Part shown: positions 32,821-41,332 of the stretch, in pieces
Position numbering within the stretch: position 1 is the first letter of the stretch
How the letters are laid out: every line of letters begins with the position of its first letter
Assembly: GCA_036388475.1 (NCBI GenBank)
Contig: DASVRT010000036.1
Coordinates: forward strand, 60,579-124,578
DNA from: JALZHR01 sp036388475
Lineage (GTDB): Bacteria > Acidobacteriota > Blastocatellia > Pyrinomonadales > Pyrinomonadaceae
DNA: 64,000 nt
Direction of reading: 5' to 3'
Notes under the pieces: generated by a model
The model's database searches: none
What the model saw: the letters and a program-made list of their open reading frames with translations, nothing else
What the model was told of the DNA's origin: nothing
Position numbers and translations under genes: made by a program

Positions 32821-33690
32821 ATGTCAAGAATTATAAAGTGCGGTCTTATCCAGGCAAAAAACGTCGCGCCGACCGACGCGCCGATTGCAGAAATTAAAAA
32901 AGCGAACATCGAGCACCAGATGAAAATGGTCGAGGACGCGGCGCGGCAGGGCGTGCAGATGCTTTGTTTTCAGGAAATTTTCACGACGCCGTATTTCTGC
33001 GCCGAACAGCAGACGCGCTGGTATGAAGCGGTCGAAAAAATTCCCGACGGTCCGACCGTGAAAATGATGCAGGACGTCGCCAAAGAATACGGGATGGTTT
33101 TGATTGTGCCGATTTACGAGGAAGAAATCACCGGAATTTATTATAATTCCGCCGCCGTGATTGACGCCGACGGCAAATATCTGGGCAAATACCGCAAAAC
33201 GCACATCCCGCACGTCAATCCGGGTTTCTGGGAAAAATTTTATTTTCGTCCGGGAAATTTGGGCTATCCGACTTTTGAAACGGCGTTTGCGCGCGTCGGC
33301 GTTTATATCTGCTACGACCGGCATTTTCCCGAGGGCGCGCGTTGTCTCGGCTTGAACGGCGCGGAAATCATCTTTAATCCTTCGGCGACCGTCGCGGGTT
33401 TGAGCGAATATCTCTGGAAGCTGGAACAGCCCGCGCACGCCGTCGCCAACGGTTATTTCGTCGGCGCGATTAACCGGGTCGGCTACGAAGCGCCGTGGAA
33501 CATCGGCGAATTTTACGGTCAGAGCTATTTCTGCGACCCGCGCGGTCAAATCGTCGCCGAAGCTTCGCGCGACAAAGACGAACTGGTCGTCGCGGATTTG
33601 AATTTCGACGTGATTCGCGAAGTGCGCAATACGTGGCAGTTTTTCCGCGACCGCCGACCGGACAGCTACGGCTTGCTCGTGGCGGATTAA
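32821..33690 (+). CDS. pydC: Beta-ureidopropionase / N-carbamoyl-beta-alanine amidase
   Basis: This nitrilase-superfamily enzyme hydrolyses N-carbamoyl-beta-alanine to beta-alanine, ammonia and carbon dioxide, the third step of reductive pyrimidine breakdown. The catalytic triad is E52 (CFQEIF), K126 (KYRKTHIP) and C164 (YICYDRHFPE). The length, 289, is normal. PGFWEKFYFRPGN between K and C is typical of the carbamoylase branch, as opposed to nitrilases proper. It is cytoplasmic and oligomeric in relatives. Its setting between the NCS1 permease and PreTA genes supports the assignment. The 65-bp gap after it shows nothing. Confidence 0.93.
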   Translation: MSRIIKCGLIQAKNVAPTDAPIAEIKKANIEHQMKMVEDAARQGVQMLCFQEIFTTPYFCAEQQTRWYEAVEKIPDGPTVKMMQDVAKEYGMVLIVPIYEEEITGIYYNSAAVIDADGKYLGKYRKTHIPHVNPGFWEKFYFRPGNLGYPTFETAFARVGVYICYDRHFPEGARCLGLNGAEIIFNPSATVAGLSEYLWKLEQPAHAVANGYFVGAINRVGYEAPWNIGEFYGQSYFCDPRGQIVAEASRDKDELVVADLNFDVIREVRNTWQFFRDRRPDSYGLLVAD

Positions 33691-33755
33691 AAGGGCTTGA
33701 ATATTTTGATTCGCGGCTCGCGGCTGCAATCGACTTCGGTAAATAGAAGTTATTT

Positions 33756-34196
33756 ATGCTTAATTTAAATTCGCGCGCGGGCAACACGTCTACGGAAGTA
33801 AAATTTTGTGTGAAATGCGGCGAGGCTAATTACGCAAATCTCGGTCAGTGCGTTTCCTGCGGCAGAAAAAAGTTTATTTCCGAAGCGGAGTTTGAAAAAG
33901 AACAAAAATCCGGCTTCCAGGAAATGATTGTCGGAGCTTTGGTTTTTTTTGTCTCGCTCGGCTTGGTGATTCTCAGGCTGAACGTTTCGGTAAATAATTC
34001 CGTTCCTCAACTGGTGATGCTGCCTTTTGTGTTTCTGGGATTTCTGATTGCGGTTGACGGCGCGTTTAAATATCAAAAGGGCAGGCGAAGTTTAGTTCTA
34101 AACGTTGCTTTATCGGCTTGCGTGCTTGCCATTCTCGGCGTCGGCATCTATGCGGAATTTACGCGGCGTTTTCAAGAAAACAGAGCTAACTCTTAA
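33756..34196 (+). CDS. Zinc-ribbon membrane protein
   Basis: The 146-residue product begins with a zinc ribbon, C18-x2-C21 and C32-x2-C35 (FCVKCGEANYANLGQCVSCG), followed by three hydrophobic segments at about 54-75, 84-101 and 113-132, and a short basic end. This layout is common in bacterial proteins that anchor a regulatory zinc finger on the cytoplasmic side of the membrane; the function is seldom known. It is 8 bp ahead of the preT start, so it is co-transcribed with the pyrimidine genes. It may be only a passenger there. Confidence 0.75.
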   Translation: MLNLNSRAGNTSTEVKFCVKCGEANYANLGQCVSCGRKKFISEAEFEKEQKSGFQEMIVGALVFFVSLGLVILRLNVSVNNSVPQLVMLPFVFLGFLIAVDGAFKYQKGRRSLVLNVALSACVLAILGVGIYAEFTRRFQENRANS

Positions 34197-34204
34197 ATAA
34201 AAAT

Positions 34205-35575
34205 ATGTCATTAACACACGATTCGCCTTTAAACATCGAACAAATCGAGCGCAATTTCCGCGAGATTGCGCCGGCGCTGAATGAAGCGGAAGCGATTCTC
34301 GAATCCAATCGCTGCGTTTACTGCTACGACGCGCCGTGCACGCACGCCTGCCCGACGCACATCGACGTTCCTTCGTTCATCAAAAAAATCGCGTCGGGAA
34401 ATCTGGTCGGCTCGGCGCGCGTCATTTTCGAGGCGAACCCGATTGGCGCGACCTGCGCGCGCGTTTGTCCGGTCGAAGTTTTGTGCGAAGGCGCGTGTGT
34501 CGAAAAAACTTTGATGAACAAGCCGATTGAGATTGGAAGATTGCAGCGTTACGCGACGGATTTTGTAATGAGCCGCGGGCGCGACGTGCTTAAAGCCGGA
34601 GCGCCGAACGGCAAATCCGTCGGCATCGTCGGTTCAGGTCCCGCCGGGCTTTCGTGCGCGACCTTTCTGGCGCGTCTCGGTTACGCCGTGACCGTTTACG
34701 AGCGCAAAGCCCTGCCCGGCGGACTCGACACATACGGGATGGCGGAATACAAAATGACGCAAGCCGTCTCGGTCGAAGAAGCGAAAATGGTCGTGCGGCT
34801 CGGCGTCGAATTCCGGCTGAATACCGAAATCGGGCGCGACATTTCGTTTGCGGAATTGCAGGCGCAACACGACGCGATTTTCTTAGGCATCGGGCTCGGC
34901 GCGACAAATAAATTAAACATCGAAGGCGAAAACGCGGCGGGCGTTTACGACGCGCTGGATTTTATCGAATACGTTAAAACGCGCGATTGGAAAAGCGTTC
35001 CGCTCGGCAGAACCGTCGCGGTTATCGGCGCGGGCAACACGGCGATTGACGCCGTCACGCAGGCGAAACGGCTTGGCGCGGAACGCGTTTTGATGATTTA
35101 TCGCCGCACGGAAAAAGATATTTCGGCTTACGAATACGAGCTGGCGAAAAAAGACGGCGTCGAGTTCGTCTGGCAAACCGCGCCGGTTGAAATTTCGGCG
35201 GGCGAAAACGGCGCGCTCCTTTCGCTGCGCTGCGAGAAAACGGACGGCACAAACCGAATTTTTGAAATTCCGTGCGATATGGTTATCAAGGCAATCGGGC
35301 AGCAGAAAATGCGCTCGTTCTTCGAGACGGTCGCGGGCGTCGAAATTGACGAAAAAGGTCGCGCGGCGGTTAACGAATTGATGCAAACGTCGAATCCGAA
35401 AATCTTCGCGGGCGGCGACTGCGTCAACGGCGGCGCGGAAGCGGTCGACGCTTCGCAGATGGGCAAACTGGCGGCGCAGGGCATTCATTTGAGCTTGACC
35501 GGAGAAAAAGTCGAGTTTGCCGGCGCGCGAATTCCTTTGCCGGAAGAAACCGGAATCATTCACAGTCATTCGTAG
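34205..35575 (+). CDS. preT: Dihydropyrimidine dehydrogenase, NAD(P)H/FAD subunit
   Basis: PreT passes electrons from NAD(P)H to PreA for reduction of uracil or thymine. The 456-residue protein has the N-terminal double [4Fe-4S] domain of the GltD family, with cysteines from C37 (CVYCYDAPCTHACP) and again at C84-C98, the FAD motif GSGPAGLS at 143-150 and the NAD(P) motif IGAGNTAIDAV near 277. The C-terminal GGDCVNGG contacts FAD. In E. coli PreT and PreA form a cytoplasmic complex, and they are adjacent here too. Electron flow could in principle go either way, but the neighbours point to breakdown. Confidence 0.95.
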   Translation: MSLTHDSPLNIEQIERNFREIAPALNEAEAILESNRCVYCYDAPCTHACPTHIDVPSFIKKIASGNLVGSARVIFEANPIGATCARVCPVEVLCEGACVEKTLMNKPIEIGRLQRYATDFVMSRGRDVLKAGAPNGKSVGIVGSGPAGLSCATFLARLGYAVTVYERKALPGGLDTYGMAEYKMTQAVSVEEAKMVVRLGVEFRLNTEIGRDISFAELQAQHDAIFLGIGLGATNKLNIEGENAAGVYDALDFIEYVKTRDWKSVPLGRTVAVIGAGNTAIDAVTQAKRLGAERVLMIYRRTEKDISAYEYELAKKDGVEFVWQTAPVEISAGENGALLSLRCEKTDGTNRIFEIPCDMVIKAIGQQKMRSFFETVAGVEIDEKGRAAVNELMQTSNPKIFAGGDCVNGGAEAVDASQMGKLAAQGIHLSLTGEKVEFAGARIPLPEETGIIHSHS

Positions 35576-35614
35576 AGCGCGTCGTGAAAATAAAATAATT
35601 CGGAGTAAATTACT

Positions 35615-36883
35615 ATGGCAGATTTAAGTGTAAATTTTGCGGGAATCAAATCGCCGAATCCTTTCTGGCTCGCCAGCGCGCCGCCGACGAATATGGGTTC
35701 GATGGTCGAGCGCGCGTTTGACGCGGGCTGGGGCGGCGCGGTCTGGAAGACGCTGGGCGAGCCGATTGTCAACGTCTGCTCGCGGCTGGCATCTTTAGAT
35801 AACGGCGCGAACCGGATGATTGGCTTGAACAATATCGAGCTGATTACCGACCGACCGCTCGAAGTCAATTTGAAGGAAATCTACGAGTGCAAAAAGAAAT
35901 ATCCGAATCACGCCGTCATCGTTTCGTTGATGGTCGAATCGAAGCGCGAGGCGTGGCACGAAATCGTCAAGCGGGCGCAGGACACGGGCGCGGATGGTTT
36001 TGAGCTGAATTTCGGCTGCCCGCACGGGATGAGCGAGCGCGGAATGGGCGCGGCGATGGGACAGGTTCCCGAATATACCTGTATGGTCACGGAATGGGTC
36101 AAGGAAGTTTCCGCGCTTCCCGTTATCGTCAAGCTGACGCCGAACGTGACGAACATCGTTCCGCCCGGACGCGCGGCGACCAAAGGCGGCGCGGACGCAC
36201 TTTCTTTGATAAATACGATAAATTCCGTGATGGGCGTGGACATCGACACGATGATTCCGTATCCGAACGTCAACGGAATGGCGGCGCACGGCGGTTATTG
36301 CGGAACTGCCGTGAAACCGATTGCGCTGAATATGGTCTCGGAACTGGCGCGCGACGCGGAAATAAATATTCCGATTTCGGGCATCGGCGGCATCAACACG
36401 TGGCGCGACGCGGTCGAATTTTTGCTGCTCGGCGCGTCGAACGTGCAGGTCTGCACGGCGGTGATGCATTACGGCTATCGCATCGTCGAAGATATGATTG
36501 ACGGCTTGAACAATTATCTCGACGAAAAAGGTTACGCTTCCGTCAACGATATTGTCGGAAAATCGGTCAGCCGCGTCACCGATTGGGGAAATCTCGATTT
36601 GCGCTACAAGACGGTGGCGCGCATCAATAACGAAAATTGCATTCGCTGCAATCTGTGTCATATCGCCTGCGAGGACGGCGCGCATCAATGCATTGATTTT
36701 ACGGAAGTCGGCGGGCTGCGCTTCCCGATTGTGGACGAGCCGGAATGCGTCGGCTGCAATCTCTGTTACCTGGTTTGCCCGTCGCCGGGCGCGATTTCGA
36801 TGATTCGCCTCGACGACGGCAGCGCGCCGCTCAGCTGGCGCGAATTTACGAGCGAGCCGCCGCCCGCGATGACAGGCGACTAA
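35615..36883 (+). CDS. preA: Dihydropyrimidine dehydrogenase, FMN/iron-sulfur subunit
   Basis: PreA reduces the 5,6 double bond of uracil or thymine. The N-terminal barrel (about 1-320) is of the dihydroorotate dehydrogenase type, with the active-site cysteine C135 in NFGCPHGMSERGMG, equal to the known catalytic Cys of eukaryotic DPD. The C-terminal ferredoxin domain has two [4Fe-4S] motifs, CIRCNLCHIAC and CVGCNLCYLVC. The length, 422, is as in E. coli. It follows preT after 39 bp with GGAG ahead of the ATG. Its stop is 5 bp from a heptamer repeat, which ends the cluster. Confidence 0.96.
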   Translation: MADLSVNFAGIKSPNPFWLASAPPTNMGSMVERAFDAGWGGAVWKTLGEPIVNVCSRLASLDNGANRMIGLNNIELITDRPLEVNLKEIYECKKKYPNHAVIVSLMVESKREAWHEIVKRAQDTGADGFELNFGCPHGMSERGMGAAMGQVPEYTCMVTEWVKEVSALPVIVKLTPNVTNIVPPGRAATKGGADALSLINTINSVMGVDIDTMIPYPNVNGMAAHGGYCGTAVKPIALNMVSELARDAEINIPISGIGGINTWRDAVEFLLLGASNVQVCTAVMHYGYRIVEDMIDGLNNYLDEKGYASVNDIVGKSVSRVTDWGNLDLRYKTVARINNENCIRCNLCHIACEDGAHQCIDFTEVGGLRFPIVDEPECVGCNLCYLVCPSPGAISMIRLDDGSAPLSWREFTSEPPPAMTGD

Positions 36884-36887
36884 AAAG

Positions 36888-36958
36888 GGCGAAAGGCGAA
36901 AGGCGAAAGGTTAAGGCGAAAGGCGAAAGGTTAATAATCCTTTCGCCTTTTGCCTTTA
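36888..36958. repeat. Heptamer repeat element, GGCGAAA words
   Basis: GGCGAAA occurs at 36888, 36895, 36902, 36915 and 36922 in 7-bp steps with a GGTTAA spacer, and CCTTTCGCCTTTTGCCTTT answers it at 36939-36957. It lies between the convergent preA and M28 peptidase stops and could end both transcripts. Confidence 0.85.
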
Positions 36959-36961
36959 GAT

Positions 36962-38644
36962 TCACGGTCGCGGCGGTGTCGCCGGACTCGGCGACGTGAC
37001 GGGCGCGGGCGCGGGTGTCGGCGTCGGTGTCGGCGGGAGCTTCGGCATTTCTCCGGCTTTGAAGCGCGGCAGCATCTCGTCGCGCATCGCCAGCGCATAA
37101 ACGGAGGCGGCGATGACGACTGCCGATTTTTTCACGTCGTCCTCGACGATTCGCTCGTAGGTGTCGAGATTCGTGTGCCAGGTGTGCGTGAAATATTCAA
37201 TCGGGTCTTGCGCGACGCCGATGCCCGGCAGTCCGGCGTTATTAAACGACGTGTGGTCTGAGCCGCCGATTCCGCGATTGGTGGTTCTGATTGCTCCGAC
37301 CGCGCCGTAATCGGCGAACGGCGCGAGAATCTCGCGCAGCACGGTCGCGCCTTCCGGCGGACCGAAAACGGACATTCCCCGAACTCTGCCGGTTCCCGTA
37401 TCGACGTTGAAATAGCCGCCGAATTTCGCGTATTCGGGTTTCTGGTCTTCGAACGAGCCGAAATGTTCTTTGACATAAGCCTGCGAGCCGAGCAAGCCCT
37501 GTTCTTCGCCCGACCAGAGCGCGACACGAATCGTGCGGCGCGGCTTGACGCCGATTGTCTTCAAAATTCGCGCCGCTTCCATCATCACCGCGCAGCCGGC
37601 GGCGTTGTCGGTCGCGCCCGTCGCCGCGTGCCACGAATCGAGATGCCCGCCGAGCATAATCACCTCGTCTTTTTTATCGGTTCCGGTGATTTCGCCGATG
37701 ACGTTGTAGGAAGTCGCGCCTTCGGGAATCGAGCGGTTGCGAATGTCGAATTCGAGCGAAACCGCCAAGCCGTCCGTCACCAGTCGGGAAATGCGCCCGT
37801 AATCTTCGTTGCGCATCACGACGGTCGGGACGACCTTTGAAACGTCGTAAGTGTCGTTGTCGAAGGCGCGAATCTGACCGTGCTCGCGCCGCGCGTCGTT
37901 AATCCGCACGGCAGCGCCGCCTTCGAGCAGAAATTTATCGAGCTGTTCGGCAATCTGCCCGAATCTTAACTGACCGGGTTTCGGCGTCGGCGCGGGCGCG
38001 GGCGCGGGCGTGGCAGCCGGCGTGGGCGTCGGCGCGGGATTCGGGTCAAAACGTCTTTTCATCGCTTCGTCTTCGAATCGTTTCGGCACGGGAATAAACC
38101 CGACCGGCAGCCGCGCGGGCGTTCCGACCAGCACCATTTTCCCTTTGATGTTGCCGCGGATGCTGTTGAAATAATTAGTCAATTCTTCCTGGGTCGGGCG
38201 TTCAGGCAGAGTCATCACAAAGGCGTCGCCTTTGACCGCGCCGTTGGTTCCGGGCGTCCACGCCAGCACTTCAAAAACCAGCGAATCCTGCACGGGCGCG
38301 GTAATAAACCCGGCGGCGCGCTCGTTGACCCAGCCCGGATGACCGAAGTCCCACGGTTCGAGCTGCGCTTTGTCGAATCCCCAATCTCTCATTTGTCTGA
38401 CCGCCCAATCGCCCGCCGCTTTCAGATTCGGCGAGCCGGTCAGGCGCGGTCCGTAAACGTCCGTAAAAAAATGAATCGTCCGCATCGCCTGCGAATTGTC
38501 CATTCCTTCCTTGCGGATTTGCGCGTTGATGTCGCCGTCGGGCGCGGGTTTCGGCGTCTGCGCGAAAACGAAAACCGGCGTTGGCAGCAGAATACAAAAC
38601 AGCAATAGAAGCGTCGTCGCTTTTAATTTCATTAATCTTTTCAT
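36962..38644 (-). CDS. Secreted M28-family metallopeptidase with Pro-rich linkers
   Basis: From the ATG at 38644 the protein has 560 residues, with a signal peptide to about residue 28 (LLPTPVFVFA). An N-terminal helical part is followed by a PA-like insert, a linker of Pro/Ala/Thr repeats (TPTPAATPAPAPAPTPKP) and the M28 catalytic domain. The zinc set is visible: GGHLDSW (His), TDNAAG (bridging Asp), SGEEQG (general base Glu), DTGTGR (Asp) and GGSDHTSF (His). It is an exported aminopeptidase or carboxypeptidase-like enzyme. The tail is again Pro/Thr rich, which suggests a flexible tether. It shares an upstream spacer with the 21-bp repeat array. Confidence 0.9.
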   Translation of the reverse strand: MKRLMKLKATTLLLLFCILLPTPVFVFAQTPKPAPDGDINAQIRKEGMDNSQAMRTIHFFTDVYGPRLTGSPNLKAAGDWAVRQMRDWGFDKAQLEPWDFGHPGWVNERAAGFITAPVQDSLVFEVLAWTPGTNGAVKGDAFVMTLPERPTQEELTNYFNSIRGNIKGKMVLVGTPARLPVGFIPVPKRFEDEAMKRRFDPNPAPTPTPAATPAPAPAPTPKPGQLRFGQIAEQLDKFLLEGGAAVRINDARREHGQIRAFDNDTYDVSKVVPTVVMRNEDYGRISRLVTDGLAVSLEFDIRNRSIPEGATSYNVIGEITGTDKKDEVIMLGGHLDSWHAATGATDNAAGCAVMMEAARILKTIGVKPRRTIRVALWSGEEQGLLGSQAYVKEHFGSFEDQKPEYAKFGGYFNVDTGTGRVRGMSVFGPPEGATVLREILAPFADYGAVGAIRTTNRGIGGSDHTSFNNAGLPGIGVAQDPIEYFTHTWHTNLDTYERIVEDDVKKSAVVIAASVYALAMRDEMLPRFKAGEMPKLPPTPTPTPAPAPVTSPSPATPPRP

Positions 38645-38970
38645 TTTTCCTCTGTCGGCAGAATTTTTATTGCGGAAATTAGAAACCACCGGCTAAAAGT
38701 TTAAGTTTTGAGTGTCGAATTTCGAATTCGAAAGCTTTCGTTCAAAATCCACCAATCACAACTCGTAATTTTACTTCGGATGCCTTCTAAAATCTTTCCG
38801 GATTGTTACGCGTATTTCAAAAAATAGTTTGTAAATTTCGGAAAAAGTATAATCTGTCAGACGCTCTTTCGACGACAAAGGTTACAGATTATTTGAGCCG
38901 CGCGCGAGAAAAGACGCGGCGCGAGCGGATTATTCAGTCGCGCGGTTCGCGCCGTCAATCGCCTATAGCG

Positions 38971-39200
38971 CACGCCAAGTCTCGAACTCCGCACGCCAAG
39001 TCGCGCTTCTCGCACGTCCGGTCGCGCGTCACGCACGCCGCGGCGCGCCACGCGCACGCCGAGTCGCGCATCACGCACGCCCAGTCGCGCCACGCGCACG
39101 TCGAGGCGGCTGACGCGCACGCCGGCGTGCCTGACGCCCGACTCGGCGTGCCTGACGTGCGCCGCGGCGTGCGTGAAGCGCGGCTCGACGCGCGCAGTCG
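38971..39200. repeat. GC-rich 21-bp repeat array, palindromic about its centre
   Basis: Ten consecutive 21-bp units keep exact register from 38971 to 39180, each made of three heptamers (consensus CACGCCG-AGTCGCG-CATCACG). At CACGCCGGCGTG (39118-39129), a perfect palindrome, the sequence turns into its own reverse complement, so units 8-10 read GGCGTG where earlier ones read CACGCC. A TATAAT at 38848-38853 and a 9-bp hairpin (38849-38857/38884-38892) precede it. Long open frames on both strands here are only a result of the 21-bp period. The remaining gap (38645-38970, 39201-39521) holds no gene. Confidence 0.9.
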
Positions 39201-39281
39201 AAAACAAACCGTTGACGTATGAATTTAATGCGGGTTCAGCCGCGGACAGAAACGCTGCGTTCGGAGCGTCTCGTTTCGGAA

Positions 39282-39341
39282 GGGTAAATGATGATTAAAA
39301 GAAACGAACCTGCCATTTACCGCTCGCCATTTACTATTTGC
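39282..39341. repeat. Heptamer repeat element, CCATTTA words
   Basis: CCATTTA, CCGCTCG, CCATTTA and CTATTTG follow one another in 7-bp steps at 39313-39340. GGGTAAATGATG on the left (39282-39293) is their inverted counterpart. It lies upstream of the paoA-like gene. Confidence 0.75.
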
Positions 39342-39521
39342 CGCCGGTCGGCGTTTATGACCTGAAAACAAAAAATTAAATGACAGGGAAATTTGGCGCG
39401 TGATAAAATATTACCAGTTCTCCAAAACGACTTGACGCTTTCCGTTTGAACATTCCGGGCGGAATTTTTAGAAAAACTGCGACTTTTCCGTTTTCGGATT
39501 TTTCCGGCGCGAGATAATTCT

Positions 39522-40304
39522 ATGAAAAAACCAGAAAAAGATTTAGAAACCGGCGAGCCGATCGCCGATTTATCGCGGCTCGGCGCGGCGCGGCGCAAGT
39601 TTTTAGGACAGGTTTCGACGACGACCGCCGCCCTGCTCGCCGCGAATTTAATCAGCGAGCAGCAGGCGCTCGCCTTTGACGAAGTCCTGACCGATTCGAT
39701 TGTCGAAGCCTCCGTCGCGGATGAAAACGCGCTGACCGTCAAACTGAATATTAACGGCACGGCGCAGACTTTAACGCTCGACTCGCGCGTGACTCTGCTC
39801 GACGCGCTGCGCGAAAGGCTCAATCTGACCGGCTCGAAAAAAGGCTGCGACCACGGGCAATGCGGCGCTTGCACCGTTATCGTCGATGGTCGGCGCGTGC
39901 TGTCGTGCCTGACGCTGGCGGCGATGTGCGAGGGCAAAGAAGTGACGACGATTGAAGGCTTGGCGAAAGGCGAAGCGCTGCACCCGATGCAGGCGGCGTT
40001 TATCAAGCACGACGGCTTCCAGTGCGGCTATTGCACGCCCGGACAAATCTGCTCGGCGGTCGCGCTGATGAACGAAGCGAAAAACGGCGAAGCCAGTTAC
40101 GTGACGGCGAATCTGCGGACGAAAGCCGCGAACGTGAAGCTGAGCGACGAGGAAATCCGCGAGCGAATGTCGGGCAATATCTGTCGCTGCGGCGCGTATC
40201 CGAACATCGTCACGGCGATAAAGGAAGTTCACGGCGGCAAGGCAATCAGCGCCGAGGCGTGGAATTTCAGCGCCGGAAAGGAGAAAGAAGATGAGACCGT
40301 TTAA
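39522..40304 (+). CDS. paoA: Molybdenum hydroxylase [2Fe-2S] subunit, exported (PaoA-like)
   Basis: The 260-residue protein starts with a Tat-like leader: R24-R25 in AARRKFLGQ, then the hydrophobic VSTTTAALLAANLIS to about 45. Two [2Fe-2S] domains follow. The first has C109, C114, C117 and C129 (CDHGQCGACT and SCL), the second C168, C171, C221 and C223 (CGYCTPGQ and CRCG). It is the electron-transfer subunit of a periplasmic aldehyde or xanthine oxidoreductase-type complex like E. coli PaoABC, which leaves through the Tat path with its partners. The FAD subunit gene overlaps its end by 14 bp. Confidence 0.92.
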   Translation: MKKPEKDLETGEPIADLSRLGAARRKFLGQVSTTTAALLAANLISEQQALAFDEVLTDSIVEASVADENALTVKLNINGTAQTLTLDSRVTLLDALRERLNLTGSKKGCDHGQCGACTVIVDGRRVLSCLTLAAMCEGKEVTTIEGLAKGEALHPMQAAFIKHDGFQCGYCTPGQICSAVALMNEAKNGEASYVTANLRTKAANVKLSDEEIRERMSGNICRCGAYPNIVTAIKEVHGGKAISAEAWNFSAGKEKEDETV

Positions 40305-41286
40305 GTTTTCAAAAGCGAACGACGCGGGCAATGCCGTCCAGGCGGTTTCGGCAAACCGGCAGGCGAAATTTATCGCGGGCGGCACGAATATTCTGGATTT
40401 GATGAAAGAAGGCGTGGAAAATCCTTCGGAGCTGGTCGACGTTTCCAGGCTCGCGCTGACGCAAATCAAAACCTCGGCGGGCGGCGTTTCCATCGGCGCG
40501 CTGGCGAAAAATACCGACACGGCGAATCACCCGCTGATTCGCCAAAATTATCCGCTTCTGACGCAGGCGATTTTGGCGGGCGCGTCCCAGCAGATTCGCA
40601 ATATGGCGACCAACGGCGGCAATCTTTTGCAGCGGACGCGCTGCGCCTATTTTTACGACGTGGCGATGCCGTGCAACAAGCGCGAGCCGGGCACGGGCTG
40701 CGGCGCGCTCGAAGGCATCAACCGGATGCACGCGATTTTCGGCTGGTCGGAGAAATGCGTCGCCGTCTACCCGTCCGATATGTCGGTCGCGCTCGCCGCG
40801 CTCGACGCCGTCGTCAAAGTGCGCGGCGCGGACGGCAGGGAACGCTCGATTCCGTTCGCCGATTTTCATCGTCTGCCCGGCGAAAATCCGGAAAAAGACA
40901 ATAATTTGCCGCACGGCGAACTGATTACCGCCATCGAGCTGCCGAAGTCGAATCTCGCCGCGAAATCCCATTATCTGAAAGTGCGCGACCGCGCGAGTTA
41001 CGCTTTCGCACTGGTTTCGGTCGCCGCCGCGCTGGAAGTTGCGGCGGGCAACAAAATCAAACAGGCGCGGATTGCGCTCGGCGGCGTGGCGCATAAACCG
41101 TGGCGCGCGACGGAGGCGGAAAAGTTTTTAGCGGGCAAAACGGCGACCGAAGAAAATTTCCGGCTCGCCGCCGAAGCCGAGATGCGCCACGCGAAACCGC
41201 TCGAACACAACAAATTCAAAGTCGAGATGGGACGCCGCGCGATTGTCCGCGCTTTGAAGCGGGCGATGAACGGCGACAAAGTTTAA
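40291..41286 (+). CDS. paoB: Molybdenum hydroxylase FAD subunit with extra [4Fe-4S] (PaoB-like)
   Basis: The 331-residue protein is a CO-dehydrogenase-type flavoprotein. FIAGGTNILDLMK (27-39) binds FAD diphosphate and NMATNGGNLLQRTRC carries the second FAD motif. The cysteines C118, C128, C137 and C156 (TRCAYF, PCNKR, TGCGA, EKCVAVYPSD) form the additional [4Fe-4S] site known from E. coli PaoB and 4-hydroxybenzoyl-CoA reductase. The protein lacks its own leader, so it would be carried across the membrane bound to the PaoA-like subunit. It overlaps that gene by 14 bp (ATGA-like coupling). Confidence 0.92.
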   Translation: MRPFKFSKANDAGNAVQAVSANRQAKFIAGGTNILDLMKEGVENPSELVDVSRLALTQIKTSAGGVSIGALAKNTDTANHPLIRQNYPLLTQAILAGASQQIRNMATNGGNLLQRTRCAYFYDVAMPCNKREPGTGCGALEGINRMHAIFGWSEKCVAVYPSDMSVALAALDAVVKVRGADGRERSIPFADFHRLPGENPEKDNNLPHGELITAIELPKSNLAAKSHYLKVRDRASYAFALVSVAAALEVAAGNKIKQARIALGGVAHKPWRATEAEKFLAGKTATEENFRLAAEAEMRHAKPLEHNKFKVEMGRRAIVRALKRAMNGDKV

Positions 41287-41332
41287 AGGTTGTTATTTAT
41301 TTCGCGGGATTTGATTTAGAACAAGGATTAAA

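Noticed and set aside
38971..39200. CRISPR array
   Set aside because: Units follow head to tail with no spacers, they diverge from each other and change strand halfway; no cas genes are in the window. The same holds for 59008-59154.
38803..39222. A 139-residue plus-strand frame and a 116-residue minus-strand frame across the GC-rich array
   Set aside because: Both are open only because the 21-bp period is a multiple of three; the products are His/Arg/Ala seven-residue repeats without a ribosome site or any folded part.
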